Of a stretch of 64,000 bases of DNA, positions 21,830 to 34,332 are shown piece after piece. The DNA comes from Tetrapyrgos nigripes (Eukaryota; Basidiomycota; Agaricomycetes; Agaricales; Campanellaceae). Position numbers and translations under genes: made by a program. The stretch spans positions 62,001 to 126,000 of the forward strand of contig JAACJM010000215.1 of the NCBI GenBank assembly GCA_013368315.1, given 5' to 3'. Each line of letters starts with the position of its first letter. Within the stretch, counting starts at the first letter, position 1. The notes below the pieces were generated by a model, which saw only the letters and a program-made list of their open reading frames with translations, was not told where the DNA came from and made no database searches.

Positions 21830-23909
21830 GACTGATCCACTTGTGGTACCCCTGCCATTCCCATTGATGACATTGTTTACCCCAGTACTGTCTCCTGTCT
21901 GACCCTGTTGCTGCACTTGATCATCCTCTTCTTCCTCTTCATTCTTGTCATCATCTCTCTCAGAATCTGTACTGCCAGTTGACCCCGCTAATTCCTGAGC
22001 GATCTTGTTCTGTAGTTCTCCTATAATAAGCGATTTGATTTGTGGTGGGTCAATACCAGACTTTGCACTGCTTTATATAGTATCTGGAATGAGCAATTAT
22101 ACTGGTCCTAGAGGATGAATACTTACTGGGCTCATGTATACATTCACTTTTGGATCTGTGTAACAATGTTCTCAGCAAACCCTGTACAACTGGCAGTGTC
22201 CTAAGTATATGTGTCAGTCAGAGGCTTCATAGGTGGAGAGTAAGAGACTCAATGACAGTACCTTGAAAGCAAAGCTCATATCATCTGACAATGTGTCATA
22301 CAAATCAAGGTTTTGATGCTTGGCCCTTTTGCTTGTATCCTTCATGAAGCCAAATGTAGACATCACAGCTTCCTCGACAAAGTGAAGCATATCTCCAAAA
22401 ATGCAGCTGCCACAACCCTTCAACTAGAAGCAGCTTTGTTAACGGTGGATATGTAACCTAAGACATATTAGAGAGTTTGCAATTACGGTCATGTGCGAAA
22501 TCTGCGTTGCGATTTCGGACCAGTGGGAAATTTATGTTGCGGGTTTCTGATTTTTACTTACTGCCATGTCTGCCCTCTTCACTGTTTCCTCGTCCATCGT
22601 CCTAGATGCTCAAGACACGCAGTCAGCATGCAAGAGCTGACCAAAATGATGAAGCTGCTCAACAGGATTTTCAGACACGGCCAAAATCGCAACATGGATT
22701 TTTCACGTGATCGTAATTGCAAACTCTCTATTGAAAAATGGCCTACCAATCATTCAATTCTTTTGTCAGACTTGTAGTCCTTCTCAGCAACACAGCAAAC
22801 ATCACAGAATGCTTTTCTTGCCCAACCAACTTGCATTGAACTGTCTGGAAAGCCCTTGACACCTAGGACCTTGGCCTCATAGTAAGCGCATGCTCAGACA
22901 AGTATAGCTTTGCCTTCAGAATTGTAATCTTCTGCCTTGGGTTTGCCTCCAGGTTTGTAGTTTTTGGAGAAGGATAAGGTTGACCGTTGGCCTGTACTAT
23001 CAGCTGATTCTGAGTTAGCATTATTGATAGTAATGACAGTAGCACTGGTAGCATTGGGTGTGGAGCATTGTTGTTCTGGGAATATTTTTGACTTAAGTAT
23101 GAGCACTTGGTGAGGAGAAGAAACAGACTGTATTCAAGCTCACCTGAGAGGGTGCTGTCACCCTAAAATGATGAGAGACTCCAGATGCATCTACAGAGCC
23201 AGGGACAATGGCAGCTGGTGTCTCTTCCACTGAATGGTTGGGTTCATCATGTTCTGAGCCATTGCCATTTGCCAGAACAGACATGTATGCATTGTGAGGT
23301 GTTATTGGAACCATCTTCCCATTTTTACAATGAGTGTGTGTCAAATCAATGTGAGGTGGAGCAGACGTTGTAATAGTGTGCATTGCGGTAATCTGTGCAA
23401 TAATGAAACAATGAAATAAAATCAGCAAAGAAGTATCTTATCTGCAGTGTGAATGAACTCACAGTGGAAGCAGCTGCAAACTGTATAGTGTCATCATCAG
23501 CGTCAGCCATAGTGACACCTGGCTTGTCTTCACTCTCAACTTCCTGCATGTCATCAAATTTGTTGTCTTCTTCCTCGTCTGTGTTCTTGTCATCATGTTG
23601 AGCAATGGCTAAAAGAGAGATGTTAGAAGCAGTATCAATTGCTTTTGTAGACATGTACCAGCTTTTTTTTGCTGCACAATCAAAAATTTCAGCTTGTTAG
23701 CTTGCTTTTCTAAGCATGCTAGCTCAGTGTTGGAGAGGGTCTTGTTCTCTTTTGTTGAAAGAAAGTGCAGCGTCAGGAAAGGGAGAGCAAAGAGCAATGG
23801 AACAGTACCTTTCTTTTGACCACTTGGGGCCACTTTGGGTTTTCTGCTGGCAGTAGTATCTTGAGACACTCGCTGGCCTTGTCAATGTAAAACAGGCTGA
23901 AACAGACAA
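21830..23909 (-). pseudogene. Decayed DUF6532-type gene
   Basis: Minus-strand fragments in order match the layout I recall for basidiomycete DUF6532 proteins: an acidic low-complexity N-terminal part (23,654-23,460), YKPGGKPKAEDYNSEGKAIL then EAKVLGVKGFPD and VGWARKAFCDVC (22,970-22,770), LHFVEEAVMSTFGF and YDTLSDDMSFAFK (22,390-22,265), then GFAENIVTQIQK (22,170-22,135). In-frame stops interrupt it, for example a TGA directly after GKAILV and further stops after VTQIQK. Several are one C-to-T change from a sense codon, as in repeat-induced decay. Function of the family is unknown; the identification rests on remembered motifs. Confidence 0.6.
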
Positions 23910-26900
23910 TATGAAGTCTATACGTACTGCTAACGGACTCTCGAATGGTCATGGGATTTCTTGAGTGTAAGTATGACCCAATGACAAGGGTCATGTGACC
24001 AGATACTACTGGATGCCCAACCAATACAATAGAGCATGCAGTCTGCTAAGCTGCGCAGTAGGGACTCAGGACTTCAGACACATTGTAGTGCAAAGTCAAA
24101 TAAAATCTGTCTTATGTAAGTATTTACAAACAATGATCTACTGGCCCATTCAGGCAGTACCTAAGTGGCTACTAAATATATACCCATCACAGACAACATG
24201 GGAGAAGGGAAGAAAGAAGTGCTGCAGTGATGACAGCACCAATTAGCCAAATTCAACCAAAGATCACATGATCCAATTGATGTATTCAGCAGAGTTTAAA
24301 ATGACTTAAAGGCAGGTTTTGGGCCAGTTAGATATGCGCAGCACAAGTGCAACATTTGTTTCTTTTGAACCTGAACCTTGCCTCTCTGATTGGCACTCAA
24401 CCTCTCAACAAATATTGCCAGAGCTATGGCACACTTTTCCAAGCAAAACCTTGTCCAAGTTGTTTCACATGTAACCATCCCCTTTATTAGCATAATTGGC
24501 ATAAATTTATGATAATTACTGTGTGTTAGTAGTAGACTACAAATAGAGTCATCACTCCTACTTCATAGAGGCAGGACATAATCTCAAAGCAAACATGAAA
24601 AGGTGGTGCTTGACAAGTCCCTCCTCAACTTCTCAAAATGTAACAGTAAATTCCAGATAAATTACTTGAACTAGTGTAACTAGCGATGACATGGATAAAG
24701 GGCTCACTATGAACATGTTTCATGAACTTCACATTCTGGCAGATGTCATACCAATCTCTAATCATCTTGCATTGGACAACTAACTGAACCCAGGACCAGC
24801 ATAATTGCAAGAAACACTCAGTAACTGATGAGATATTTTGAATAAATTGGATTAGCAGAATTATTGGTAAATTAGTACTTCATTATCTGTGGGTAGATTT
24901 CCTGATGGAGTAGTCGATTCAGGCTTTGCTATCCACTTGCCTAGCTTCTGACCAACAGTGGAGAGTTTAAAAGTGTAAAAAGTAGCTGTAGAATAGCTGT
25001 AGTAGCTGTAGAGCTCCTTCAGGCAACACGGTCATAAAGACCATATACAGACAGTATACAACCTGTATCCATACTGTAGACTAGCTGTAGAGCTCCTTCA
25101 AGCAACACAGTCATAAAGACCATATACAGACAGTATACAACCTGTATCCATACTGTAGACTAGCTGTAGAGCTCCTTCAAGCAACACAGTGATAAAGACC
25201 ATATACAGACAGTATATGACTTGTATCTGTACTGTACACACAGTTGCAAGCAGAAATATGGTACAGTTATGGGTAGTCTGTAAAAAATGTGACCTGTAAG
25301 AAATATGACTGGGGTAAAGTGCCATCACTTTGCATGGCAAGCTATGAGGCCTTTGGGATTTCAGCAGCACATATTAATGTACAGTTTTCAAGAGGCAACA
25401 TAGTACATGTAAGTAAATGCTGTTATAACAGCAGAAGAAATCAGTACAAGCACCTTGACCACTGGTGGAGGAACCCAGAGATGAGGAGGAAGCAAGGCGC
25501 ACTCAATGCTGCCTTAGTTATGCAGTCCAAGAAAGCTGTGAACAATGTCATGGTGGTCTTGACCATGAGTGCTTGACAAGCACCAAAAAACAGGGGTGGG
25601 AGTTTGAACCTGTGGAAAAGATCTGGGAGGTTGCTCTGCGACATAAATTAATGAAGCCTAAAGGCCTCGTAACTGTAACCATATATGGATGGTTGAAAGC
25701 CCTAGGAAGGGGTATATATGCTCATATGAAGGCCTGGGAAAAGATCTACATAACTATACAGCAGAAATGAAGTAATGGAAAGGTGGAGTGATGAGAGATC
25801 AGAATGATAAATGATCGATGATGAAAGGGTAGAGTGAAATGATGAAACAAGGATAAACAAGTCAATGAAATCCAGATGAAACAAGAACAAACAAGTCCTA
25901 AAGGAGAAGAGAAAGGAAAAGGAAATTGTCCCCTTACAGTAAGGAAAAACACAGGATTGGTAGGAATCACAGGAGGATGGGAACAGGAGAGGTGGGAACA
26001 GGTACACCCCAAACCCACCTCCTGTCAGGTGGGGTACAGGTTAAACAATTATTGGTTAATGCATTGATTTTTGCCCTGAAAAGGCACTGAAAATCATTCA
26101 AATTGGTCAGTAATGCACAAAAAACAACAAACTGAATGTTTTCCCTCTGCAGGAAATGACCCCTTTCCCCATACCCTGTACAGTCTCCTGCTCCTGTAGT
26201 GGCAGGGACAGGAATTGGGACAAATTTCCCTGCAGGTCTCCCATGCTGTTCCCTATGTCAGAGTAATCATAGCCTAGTTTACACACAGCTAAGGTGAGAA
26301 TGACGCAGCAACAAGAAAACTGGGGGCGAGAGAACTTCATGGTGGTATGAGAGAGGATTGACAAGGGCACAGTGGGCCCTGTCAGCCATCAGAAATGAAA
26401 CTGAGCATTGCCAGAATCAAGAAAGCAGCAGCAAAATGTGGCAAAGGTAAGTAAGTAGATGTCTTATAGGACAATTTGGAGGAAAAGAAGGTTTCAACTC
26501 CTTCCATGTGCGCAGGGAATATTTCAAGGCAATTGGAAAATACTCTGAAGCACTAGAACTGGACAAGATCAACATGATTCTAAAAGAAAAACCTGAGACG
26601 TGACTGTGGGAGGGGACAAAAGTGACATAGCCACCTGTGGAAACGCAGTGTAAACAACCCAGCCCTGGCACCCCTTGGCCTCATAATTTATGTCACGAAC
26701 TCTAGAAAAAATAAAGTGCTACATATCACTGTTCCCAAGCAGGTATCAGAAATCTGCAGGGACCTGCGGATACCCTAATACTTATCACTACTTGCTTAAT
26801 CTTCTTCGAAAACATAGTTCTAATCAGTTTTTGCATAATAAATACATCTTTGCCTAGTACCCACCATAAATATCACTGAATAGTCTTACTCACTATGAGA

Positions 26901-27009
26901 TACAAGTGATGAAGTCACCTCAATAGCTGCATGTGTGGTTGGTCCTGAAGAGACCAACTATGATCAAATATCTAAGAAACAGTATAGACAACAATCTCAT
27001 GGATCAAAG
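23910..27009. other. AT-rich repeat-derived region
   Basis: No gene is supported. Open frames of 60-100 codons (for example 25,465-25,770 plus) have no recognised domain. The stretch contains a 79-bp tandem repeat at 25,003-25,239. At about 26,580-26,690 lies a right-end-like sequence of the GTGTGGGCC family (acatagccac ... ttggcctcataa). Confidence 0.4.
25003..25239. repeat. Minisatellite, three units of 79 bp
   Basis: Units begin at 25,003, 25,082 and 25,161 with tagctgtagagctccttc and run through cataaagaccatatacagac. The first two are nearly identical; the third diverges at its end. Confidence 0.9.
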
Positions 27010-27018
27010 AAATTTTAG

Positions 27019-27883
27019 CGGTGTGTAGAATTGTGTGGGTCGCCACTGCGTACCAGCGTGTGGGTGGCTGTGTATGTGCGTGTCGCTGAATTTTTGTTCG
27101 AGTTCTCGTCCACTATGTAAAAATAAATTCTAAAGAATATCTGAACCTATGGCTTGTATCTAATCTTGCAAGTTCTTAAAACAGCAAATTTTGTACATTT
27201 CGTACATGTATGACTTGGAAAATGGCACGCTCGTCGAGAAGTGACCCGCAGATCTATCGGGGCGGCCCGCACGTATGACATCATGTGCAGGCCAGGTGCG
27301 TGCCAGGTGCGGAACAGCCCAATACCCAACACATCTAACTGTTGCTCTCTATTGCTACCCATGTGCAATGGTGCATTGCAAACTTAGGTAAAAAGCTCAT
27401 AAGCTCTCTGAATGATAATGAAAAATCAATATGCATGTGTTAGGACCTTCGACGTTCAGAAATGCTCATCCCTGACGTTGTTCGGGGTTACCTGATGTCA
27501 CTTCCCACGCTTCCTATGAGCTCGCCCTCTGTTTGCCTCAACAAGCAGATATGTGCCTCGGAGATCAACGGAATATGCTTGAGACATGTATAGGTGTCGA
27601 ATTGTTTTCACAGCCAGATCCTCAGTAATCATGAGGGTATAAGGATGTTATTGAAAAAAGTTGGTCATTTTGCAGCACTCGTACTCGCTTAGAGCACTTA
27701 GCTGGGGGTTTAAAAAGCCAAAAAGAATCTAATAAGGTATCTGAAACCCTAAAAAAGCTATCCTGATTGTATATGACTTTTTGGATGTGTGTAGTGAGAA
27801 ATGCAGCTAATCCAAGGTGACACACATGGACCCGTCAACCCGCAGGTGGCCCGCAGGGTTGACCCACACAATTCTCGCAACCG
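27019..27883. mobile_element. 865-bp inverted-repeat element with 9-bp target duplication (MULE-like)
   Basis: The left terminus cggtgtgtagaattgtgtgg and the right terminus (reverse complement cggttgcgagaattgtgtgg) pair over about 23 bp. The 9-bp sequence aaattttag lies directly outside both ends (27,010-27,018 and 27,884-27,892). A 9-bp duplication fits Mutator-like elements; hAT would be 8. There is no transposase inside, so it is non-autonomous. Confidence 0.8.
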
Positions 27884-27892
27884 AAATTTTAG

Positions 27893-28889
27893 TGCTTATT
27901 GTGAATATCTACTCCAGTTCTGAACTACATTAGCATAGAAGTCTCTGTTTCATTTCACCCCAACCACAGTCTCAGTTATAATGACCCTCCTTCCATCTAT
28001 CATTTCTTGGAAAATCCTCTCCAAGTCCCTATCTATTTTGAAGAACTTTGGATTCATCTCTCAATCTCTCATTCAATTGCTATGATTTCTTATGATTTCT
28101 CTAGTTTTATTCTTACTTGTAGTACTTATTCACACACACATAGTTTCCAATACACAAGTCATCCAGTTCCTGCTTACTTTGTGTGTCCTCTCACTTCAGT
28201 CATTGTTGCCCAAGTCCAGTTCAAGCAAACCTTGTGCCATCAGTGCTATCCAGATTACCATTAACTCAGTATTACTTCTACTACAGGGTCACTATCTGCC
28301 ATAAGAAACTGCTGGCTGATCAATTGAAGGTTCTGAAAACTTTTGCTTAGGGGACTCTTCAAATAATCTTGAGCCTAGAAAAATGTATTTTGACATTTCA
28401 AAGGCCTGATAAGCGAAAATCAAATGTTAGTACCAAGTTAGTATTGAAATGTCCATAGATATTCGTCATAAGCCTGTTGAGATGTATGAGAAACATTTTG
28501 GAAATTCCCGAAACCATCCTCACTGTACATTTCTGCATCAGGCTATGCTCGTGAAGATGGAGAAGTATGGTTTTAGAGAGGGTATCTGTATGAATAGAGT
28601 GGATAAACAACAAGAAAATTTAGATGTGGCTGTGCTTATCCCTCTTTTTCAAGATTTTTACACTTTCTTTACAGTGGATATACTGGTATTCTGAGGTTAT
28701 ATACATGGTTTGTACAGGACATAAAGTGGTATACAACAAATTACAATGGTACCTGCAAATCTGAGCTAGGTCTCCACAGCCCCACATATTTAGGTATACC
28801 CAAGGAGTGGGCAGTAGATTTGATAGTCTGCTGGTTGATCATAGAAAAGTGTCAAAGGAATGTGAGGATTCTGTAGAAGTACTATAAAC
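27893..28889. other. AT-rich spacer
   Basis: No gene is supported. An open frame at 28,449-28,694 (plus) has an even amino-acid mix but no recognised domain and no visible splice context. Confidence 0.35.
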
Positions 28890-30440
28890 TAAGTTTGATT
28901 GCAGTTGGCCCCTCTGTACCAGGAGTTTATATATTTCTTGATTGCCTTCATAAACAGCAGCCTGAATAGGACTTCCAAATTTGCCACCTCAAGAATTGAT
29001 ATCTGCTCCATTATCTAGCAGTATTTTTACTATCTCAGGACAAGCCTCTGACTTCCAAGAAAATGTATCAACACAGGCTGCCTGAAGAGCGCTGTCATGC
29101 AAGCCACCCTGAGTATTGACATCTGCCCCAGCAATGTCTATATACCCTTCATATGAAGCAGCTTGCAGAGCAGTACCATATTGACCACCTTGAATGTTAA
29201 AATCTGTTCCCTTTTCTAGCAAGAACTGAACTACTGTACCATATGAACAGTCACTTTGGTGTGTGACGTGATACTTTTGGTCAATCCGATGTTCGCTGGT
29301 TGATGTGATGCATGTTGAGATGTTTGCGGCCAAAGGCCACACAGAAAAATTGTGCTAAATGCGCAAAATTCTCAAAAAATGCGTGACGGGACCGTTTTGG
29401 ACAATGCTCAGCAGGCCTTGTGATGCATGATGAGGTACCATTTTGACCATGTTTGGAGGGGTCTGTGACGCGCTACGCGAACATGTGGTCGAAATAGTAC
29501 AGTATGTTTATGTGACCCCAATATGAACATTGACATCTGCTTTGTTTTCTAGTAAAAGCCTTACAATGTCTTTATGGCCCATATATGAAGCAGTTTGGAG
29601 AGCATGGCTCTATTCACCACCCTGTGCATTTACATCTGCTCCCCTCTCCAGCAAAATTCTTACAAGATTTTTGTCTCCTTGAAATGAACCAGCTTGGAGA
29701 GCATTACCATATTTACCACCCTGAGCATTTACATCTGCTCCCTTGTCCAGTAAAGCATTGCAATACTCAAGAAGCCATACTCCAGTGCCTTCTGACATCT
29801 TCTCATATGCAGCATTATAATTAAGAGATGGATCAGGTGCATTAATCCACTTCTTGATTTTTGACACTGCAAGTTACATTATTATGACACCAGTCAGATT
29901 TCCAGAATTGAAAACTTACAGCTGACTGTAGGCTGAGAGTTTATTTCTGCATATACATTAAATCATTGATGAGCTCTGGTCAGGCTCAAAAGCACAGAAA
30001 ATTAACACACACCTTGAGTAGAGAGATGATATTGATGATTGTCAATGTATCTGTGATCATTGACAGTATTTTGGACATTGTAGGAGTTGTCAATTTGACT
30101 GTTGCTAGTATGAAAGGTCCATTGCTGATTTCCCTGAACAACATTGAGAACAATTATGAATATTTGCCCCTGCAGGGACAATTGGAATATTGTCTGAGGA
30201 ATGAAAGCACAAGGATTATTCTCCAGAGCCAATCTAATGGTTCCACATCATTGGAACATATTGGGTTGCATTTGCATTCTTTATTGCCTATTCTTTATTG
30301 CCTCTCTATTCACCTAATACAGCACAAGATGTGTGAAAAGTGTCTAAGTCACATGTTGGTTTTATGCAACAAGACATCAATAATAACTTAGATAGATAAG
30401 ATCTTGCAAAGGACCAGCTGAGCTTGATGTAGTTCAGTTT
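28890..30440 (-). pseudogene. Broken NACHT-ankyrin NLR copy lacking its NACHT domain
   Basis: Minus-strand relic of a paralogue of the gene at 1-3,067. The order is the upstream repeat (30,430-30,310), the Asn/Gln-rich N-terminal exon (VVQGNQQWTF, 30,190-30,010), the pre-NACHT segment (WINAPDPSLNYNAA, GTGVWLLEY) and ankyrin repeats (29,760-29,530 and 29,240-28,920). The segment GTGVWLLEY runs directly into LLDKGADVNAQGG, so the whole NACHT region with Walker motifs has been deleted. A stop follows GADVNAQGGE, and a 271-bp insertion splits the repeat array. No function is expected, although an ankyrin-only transcript cannot be excluded. Confidence 0.8.
29250..29520. mobile_element. 271-bp insertion with 9-bp target duplication inside the NLR relic
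   Basis: The ankyrin-coding sequence is interrupted exactly between two copies of atatgaaca (29,241-29,249 and 29,521-29,529). The insert has GTCAC at its left end and GTGAC near its right end, and internally repeats gtgacg...ttttgg and tgatgcatg units. It is a short non-autonomous element of unassigned class. Confidence 0.7.
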
Positions 30441-32870
30441 GAGTGCCTAGATAAGATCCAGAAAATCCCTCCTATCTCTCAACAGCACCTATGGATGCCC
30501 AGTCAGGTTGTGGTGTTGCTTGAAGAGTGGCTAGTACCGCACTGGCTGGGATTCCTAAGACTGGGACTAGCTAAATTTGGGTGGAGCAGAACGAGGACAC
30601 GAAATGAGTGTACTTTCTGAGGTCTGACGGCTGATAATGGTATGCTCTCTAGTGAGGTTGATGAGTGACTTGGTGAGGCTGGTAGGTGTAGATATGGATA
30701 ACACAATTCCATAGGTAGATATTCACTTCCTACTTTTTTATTGCTCTACCTGTCTGTTTCATGTTGAATTTGGCTTGAGAGCAAGAGCAAGAGAAAAGAT
30801 TCCAGAGCAACGAGGGATAAAACCCAAGTAGGCAGAGAACCCGTGGCAAGTGCACGAGGTTATGATTACTATTTATAGGAATCATTATTTTATGATGCCA
30901 CCCCACCCAAATTTTTTGAAAAAATCTGACACAGTGATTTGCCATACAAAATTCACATATAGAAACATTAATTGGCAGTTAGAAAGCTGGTTCACCACTT
31001 CAATTGGTATATAAAGGACTAGAGTGAGTCCCAAATTGCTAGTTAAAGCACTAGTGGACTAAGTGTACATGCCAGTACAATAAAGCTAAGTACTTATGAA
31101 TAGGATATGCTTATTCTAAGTACTAGGGTTGACATGTACAGTGCTTCAGTTATAGTAGCAGATCCACTCCATATACTATACAAAGTTCTATAAAGACTTT
31201 GTAACAATTCCTACTATAACGCGCTTAGTACTGCCAGTGCAACTCAAGGGAAAGTGAAGCCCCTATTCATGGGCAAGAAATGTGTAGGCTATACAACCCA
31301 GACTCTAGCGCTAAACAATCACTGGTTTAGAATTGTGCCATAATCAGAGAAATCAGAGGAAAACCCTAGTAACCAACTATGTCTGAACTAACAGTATAAC
31401 CATTGATACCTTGCTTGTAAACAAAATAGAAGGAATAGTCTTTTTAAAGACAGTAAGGATAGATAGGTAGGACAAAATATATATGTACAAGTTCCTAGAA
31501 AGCTCAGCTTTCATATGATACTAAAGGGATGGACTAGCAGTGAAGGAATACGCCCATAGTTCATTACCACCAGTACGCAATCTAAGGAATGAGTCATAAT
31601 GAGGAAGCCCCAAAAGGGTAAAGATATTTCCGGATGCAGCAGTAAGATTGGCAAGATGTGTGCCTGATGACTGAGGTGTTCTCGTTGGTACAAGTGTGAC
31701 TACAAAAGATATGTAGGACCTTATAGAGAGCAGGACTCATCTATGAGAGAACTATGCCACGAACTGGCGGTATACTAGAAACGAAGTCTATGAACACCAA
31801 GTCTATAGTAGCACCAGAAAAACATAAGAGGAGGAATAAGCAAAGACTACACAACCCTATAGCGACTGATTGGTGGTAAAGGAATGTGAGTCATAAGAGT
31901 GGAGCCCAGCATGGATGGTGGAGCTATGTGAGTCAGAATGACTATGGCTGCCAGTTCCAGAAAGGTACCCTTAGTCAAGAAGATGAAGCGAAGGGAACAT
32001 AGAAAGCCCTATTAGTTTTAGATAATATTCTACATTTCCTAGATACCCTAATTAGAAAGTACCAACTTAATCTAGTAGTACTGACAAGCATGGACTGGCG
32101 ATTAGACTAATATTTCTGTTTTCCTATGTACCTTTTAGTGGACATTAAAAAGAAATGTAGAACTGTATAGTAGTAGCTGCGAGTAGTATAAAAGGACTAG
32201 GTATTTCTCATAGTTACTCAAACCATGTATGTAAAGTATCAGGACCACAGCAGCTCTAAGTAAGAGGGCGTGAAATACAGACAAAGCTTCTTGAAAGCCA
32301 CATACTGTAGAGTATCAGTCATCTCACTAGTGCTAGCTGTAGAGACTGTGAAACACAGACTACGCTTCTACAAAATTGAACTCACTGGCATTGAGTATAA
32401 ACATAATGTGTGGATCAATAGTGTTGAATCAAATTTGTTGGTTTTGTGTGTTACCTTTTTGTGTGTGTCCTTGGACTTGTGAAACTGGTTATAAGGCATT
32501 TGGGCCTACACATTGTGAATTGAAACTGTTGGTTATACTTTGTGGACTTGTTATACTCTTTGTGTGTTGAATTTGTGTGCATCCATGCAAAAACCTACCA
32601 AAACCCCAAAAGTCCTTGTAGTACAAGTGAACTGTTGAGTATTCTGACTACTTGGAATGCTCGCACTTTACAATTTGTATAAAAGTCTCTGAGTTTGTGT
32701 TTTTTCTACACTTACACAAAAGACACCTATTAACAGATCCTTGTAGTTGTACTGTGCAAAACCAAGGCCATATTTAGGTCAAAATTCATGTGATCTGAGC
32801 TTGACGCAGATTTTGGTATGTTTATTTTTTTTCCCATGCAAGTGCATCACCACATATACCTATAGAAGCT
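30441..32870. other. AT-rich stretch without a supported gene
   Basis: Frequent stops in all frames and ctagta-type strings suggest mutated transposon sequence, but I could not identify LTRs or a polyprotein. Nothing else was recognised. Confidence 0.3.
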
Positions 32871-32873
32871 TAA

Positions 32874-33543
32874 CATGCCGAAAAGGGACAAATTTCTGCT
32901 GGACAGATATGTGACCAGATATGTGTACAAAAATGAGATATATCTGGAAACTAGATATAAGTACAAAAAGATGATGTATCAGTAAGCTAGATATTTGAAC
33001 AGAAAGTTGCTATATAGGGATGCCTTTTAGTATATTTGATTGGTGTGTAGACATAATATGTATCAAAGCTATTAAAAGAAGTACAAAAAGACCTCGAATC
33101 GAGAATCCGGATATAGTTACGGATATGCGTCTGAAAAGAATACATCCGGCTTCCAGATATGGGTGCGTATAGCTTATATGTCCGTAATACTGAGATTTCT
33201 ATAGCATTCATTCTGATCTATCAGTTCATCTGCCAGGACTACTATCAGGACCCTTGTCTGGAATCCGGACTTATTGTCTTTTCGGACACATATCCGTAAC
33301 CATGTCTGGAATCCTGATTTGAGGTCTTTTTGTAGTTCTTTCAATAGCTTTGATACAGAATATGTCTGCACACCAATCAAATATACTAAAAATTCATCCT
33401 TATATAGCAACTTTCTGATCAAATATCTAGCTTACAGATACATCATCTTTTTGTACTTATATCTAGGTTCCAAATATATCTCGTTTTCATACACATATCC
33501 GGTCATGTATGCGTCGAACGGAAATTTGTCCCTTTTCGGTGTG
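32874..33543. mobile_element. 670-bp fold-back element with TAA target duplication (PIF/Harbinger-like MITE)
   Basis: Nearly the whole element is an inverted repeat. The left arm (about 32,874-33,165) pairs with the right arm (about 33,250-33,543), starting at catgccgaaaagggacaaat against cacaccgaaaagggacaaat in reverse complement. Direct taa copies flank it (32,871-32,873 and 33,544-33,546), which fits the TWA target of PIF/Harbinger. There is no coding sequence; a transcript would fold into an almost 300-bp hairpin. Confidence 0.8.
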
Positions 33544-33546
33544 TAA

Positions 33547-34332
33547 AGTCCTACGCATTTCATATACTATTGTGTTGCATTCCTACGCTCTAAGTATAAG
33601 TACATCCTATCGCATATGGTTAAACATTTCACCACAAAAATTGACGGCCCAATATATGATGAGATCTCGTCTGCTTTCCAAAAATGTCTGTCCGAAATAT
33701 GTCACAATATATTGCTATCATGGACAATATATGAACAGACATTGGCAATATACCGAGACCGCTTTGCAATGTATTGCGAGTGGAATAAAGGATTGCAAAG
33801 TGAGCGAAATGTCCCGAAATGAGCGAAGTACTGCAAGACGAAGCAAAATATTGCGAAGTGGACAAACTATGGGAGAGTGGACAAGATTTTACTAAGTAAA
33901 GCATACATCCCAGCGTAGGCATCCTTTCCTTACATTCCAGAGCACAGCTGAGCATATTCATAAGAAAGACATATACTCTGAGATTACTACACCTACTACA
34001 TACACAGAGACACAGCTGTACACTACGTAAAAAGAGGAACGACCAGGAACTACGCACGAGGGATGGAAACAGTGCTGAAACTGGGACAGAAGCTGGGACT
34101 CGACTGTGGAGTGTGAAAGAAAGCTGACATTGGTGCAAAGAAACAACCTGGCCAATATGAAGTGTTATTAACAGGGATGGAGTACAATGGAGGGCGACTC
34201 ACCGAATGATGGCCAGACAGAGAGTGTATGGGCATGCACTACCCTCAACGCGTTATCAGGATGAAGGAGAATTTAACTGGAGCTGATACTATTATCACCA
34301 TAAATTACGAGTACAGACTCGGAGTAAGTACA
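33547..34332. other. Spacer with no recognised feature
   Basis: Contains repeated atattg / gcgaaatg motifs around 33,700-33,870 but no gene that I can support. Confidence 0.35.

Noticed and set aside
25003..25239. Regular repeats as a CRISPR array
   Set aside because: Continuous 79-bp tandem units without spacers, in a eukaryotic context.
30960..32720. Degenerate LTR retrotransposon
   Set aside because: Suggestive AT-rich, stop-filled sequence, but no LTR pair, PBS or polyprotein motif could be found by eye.
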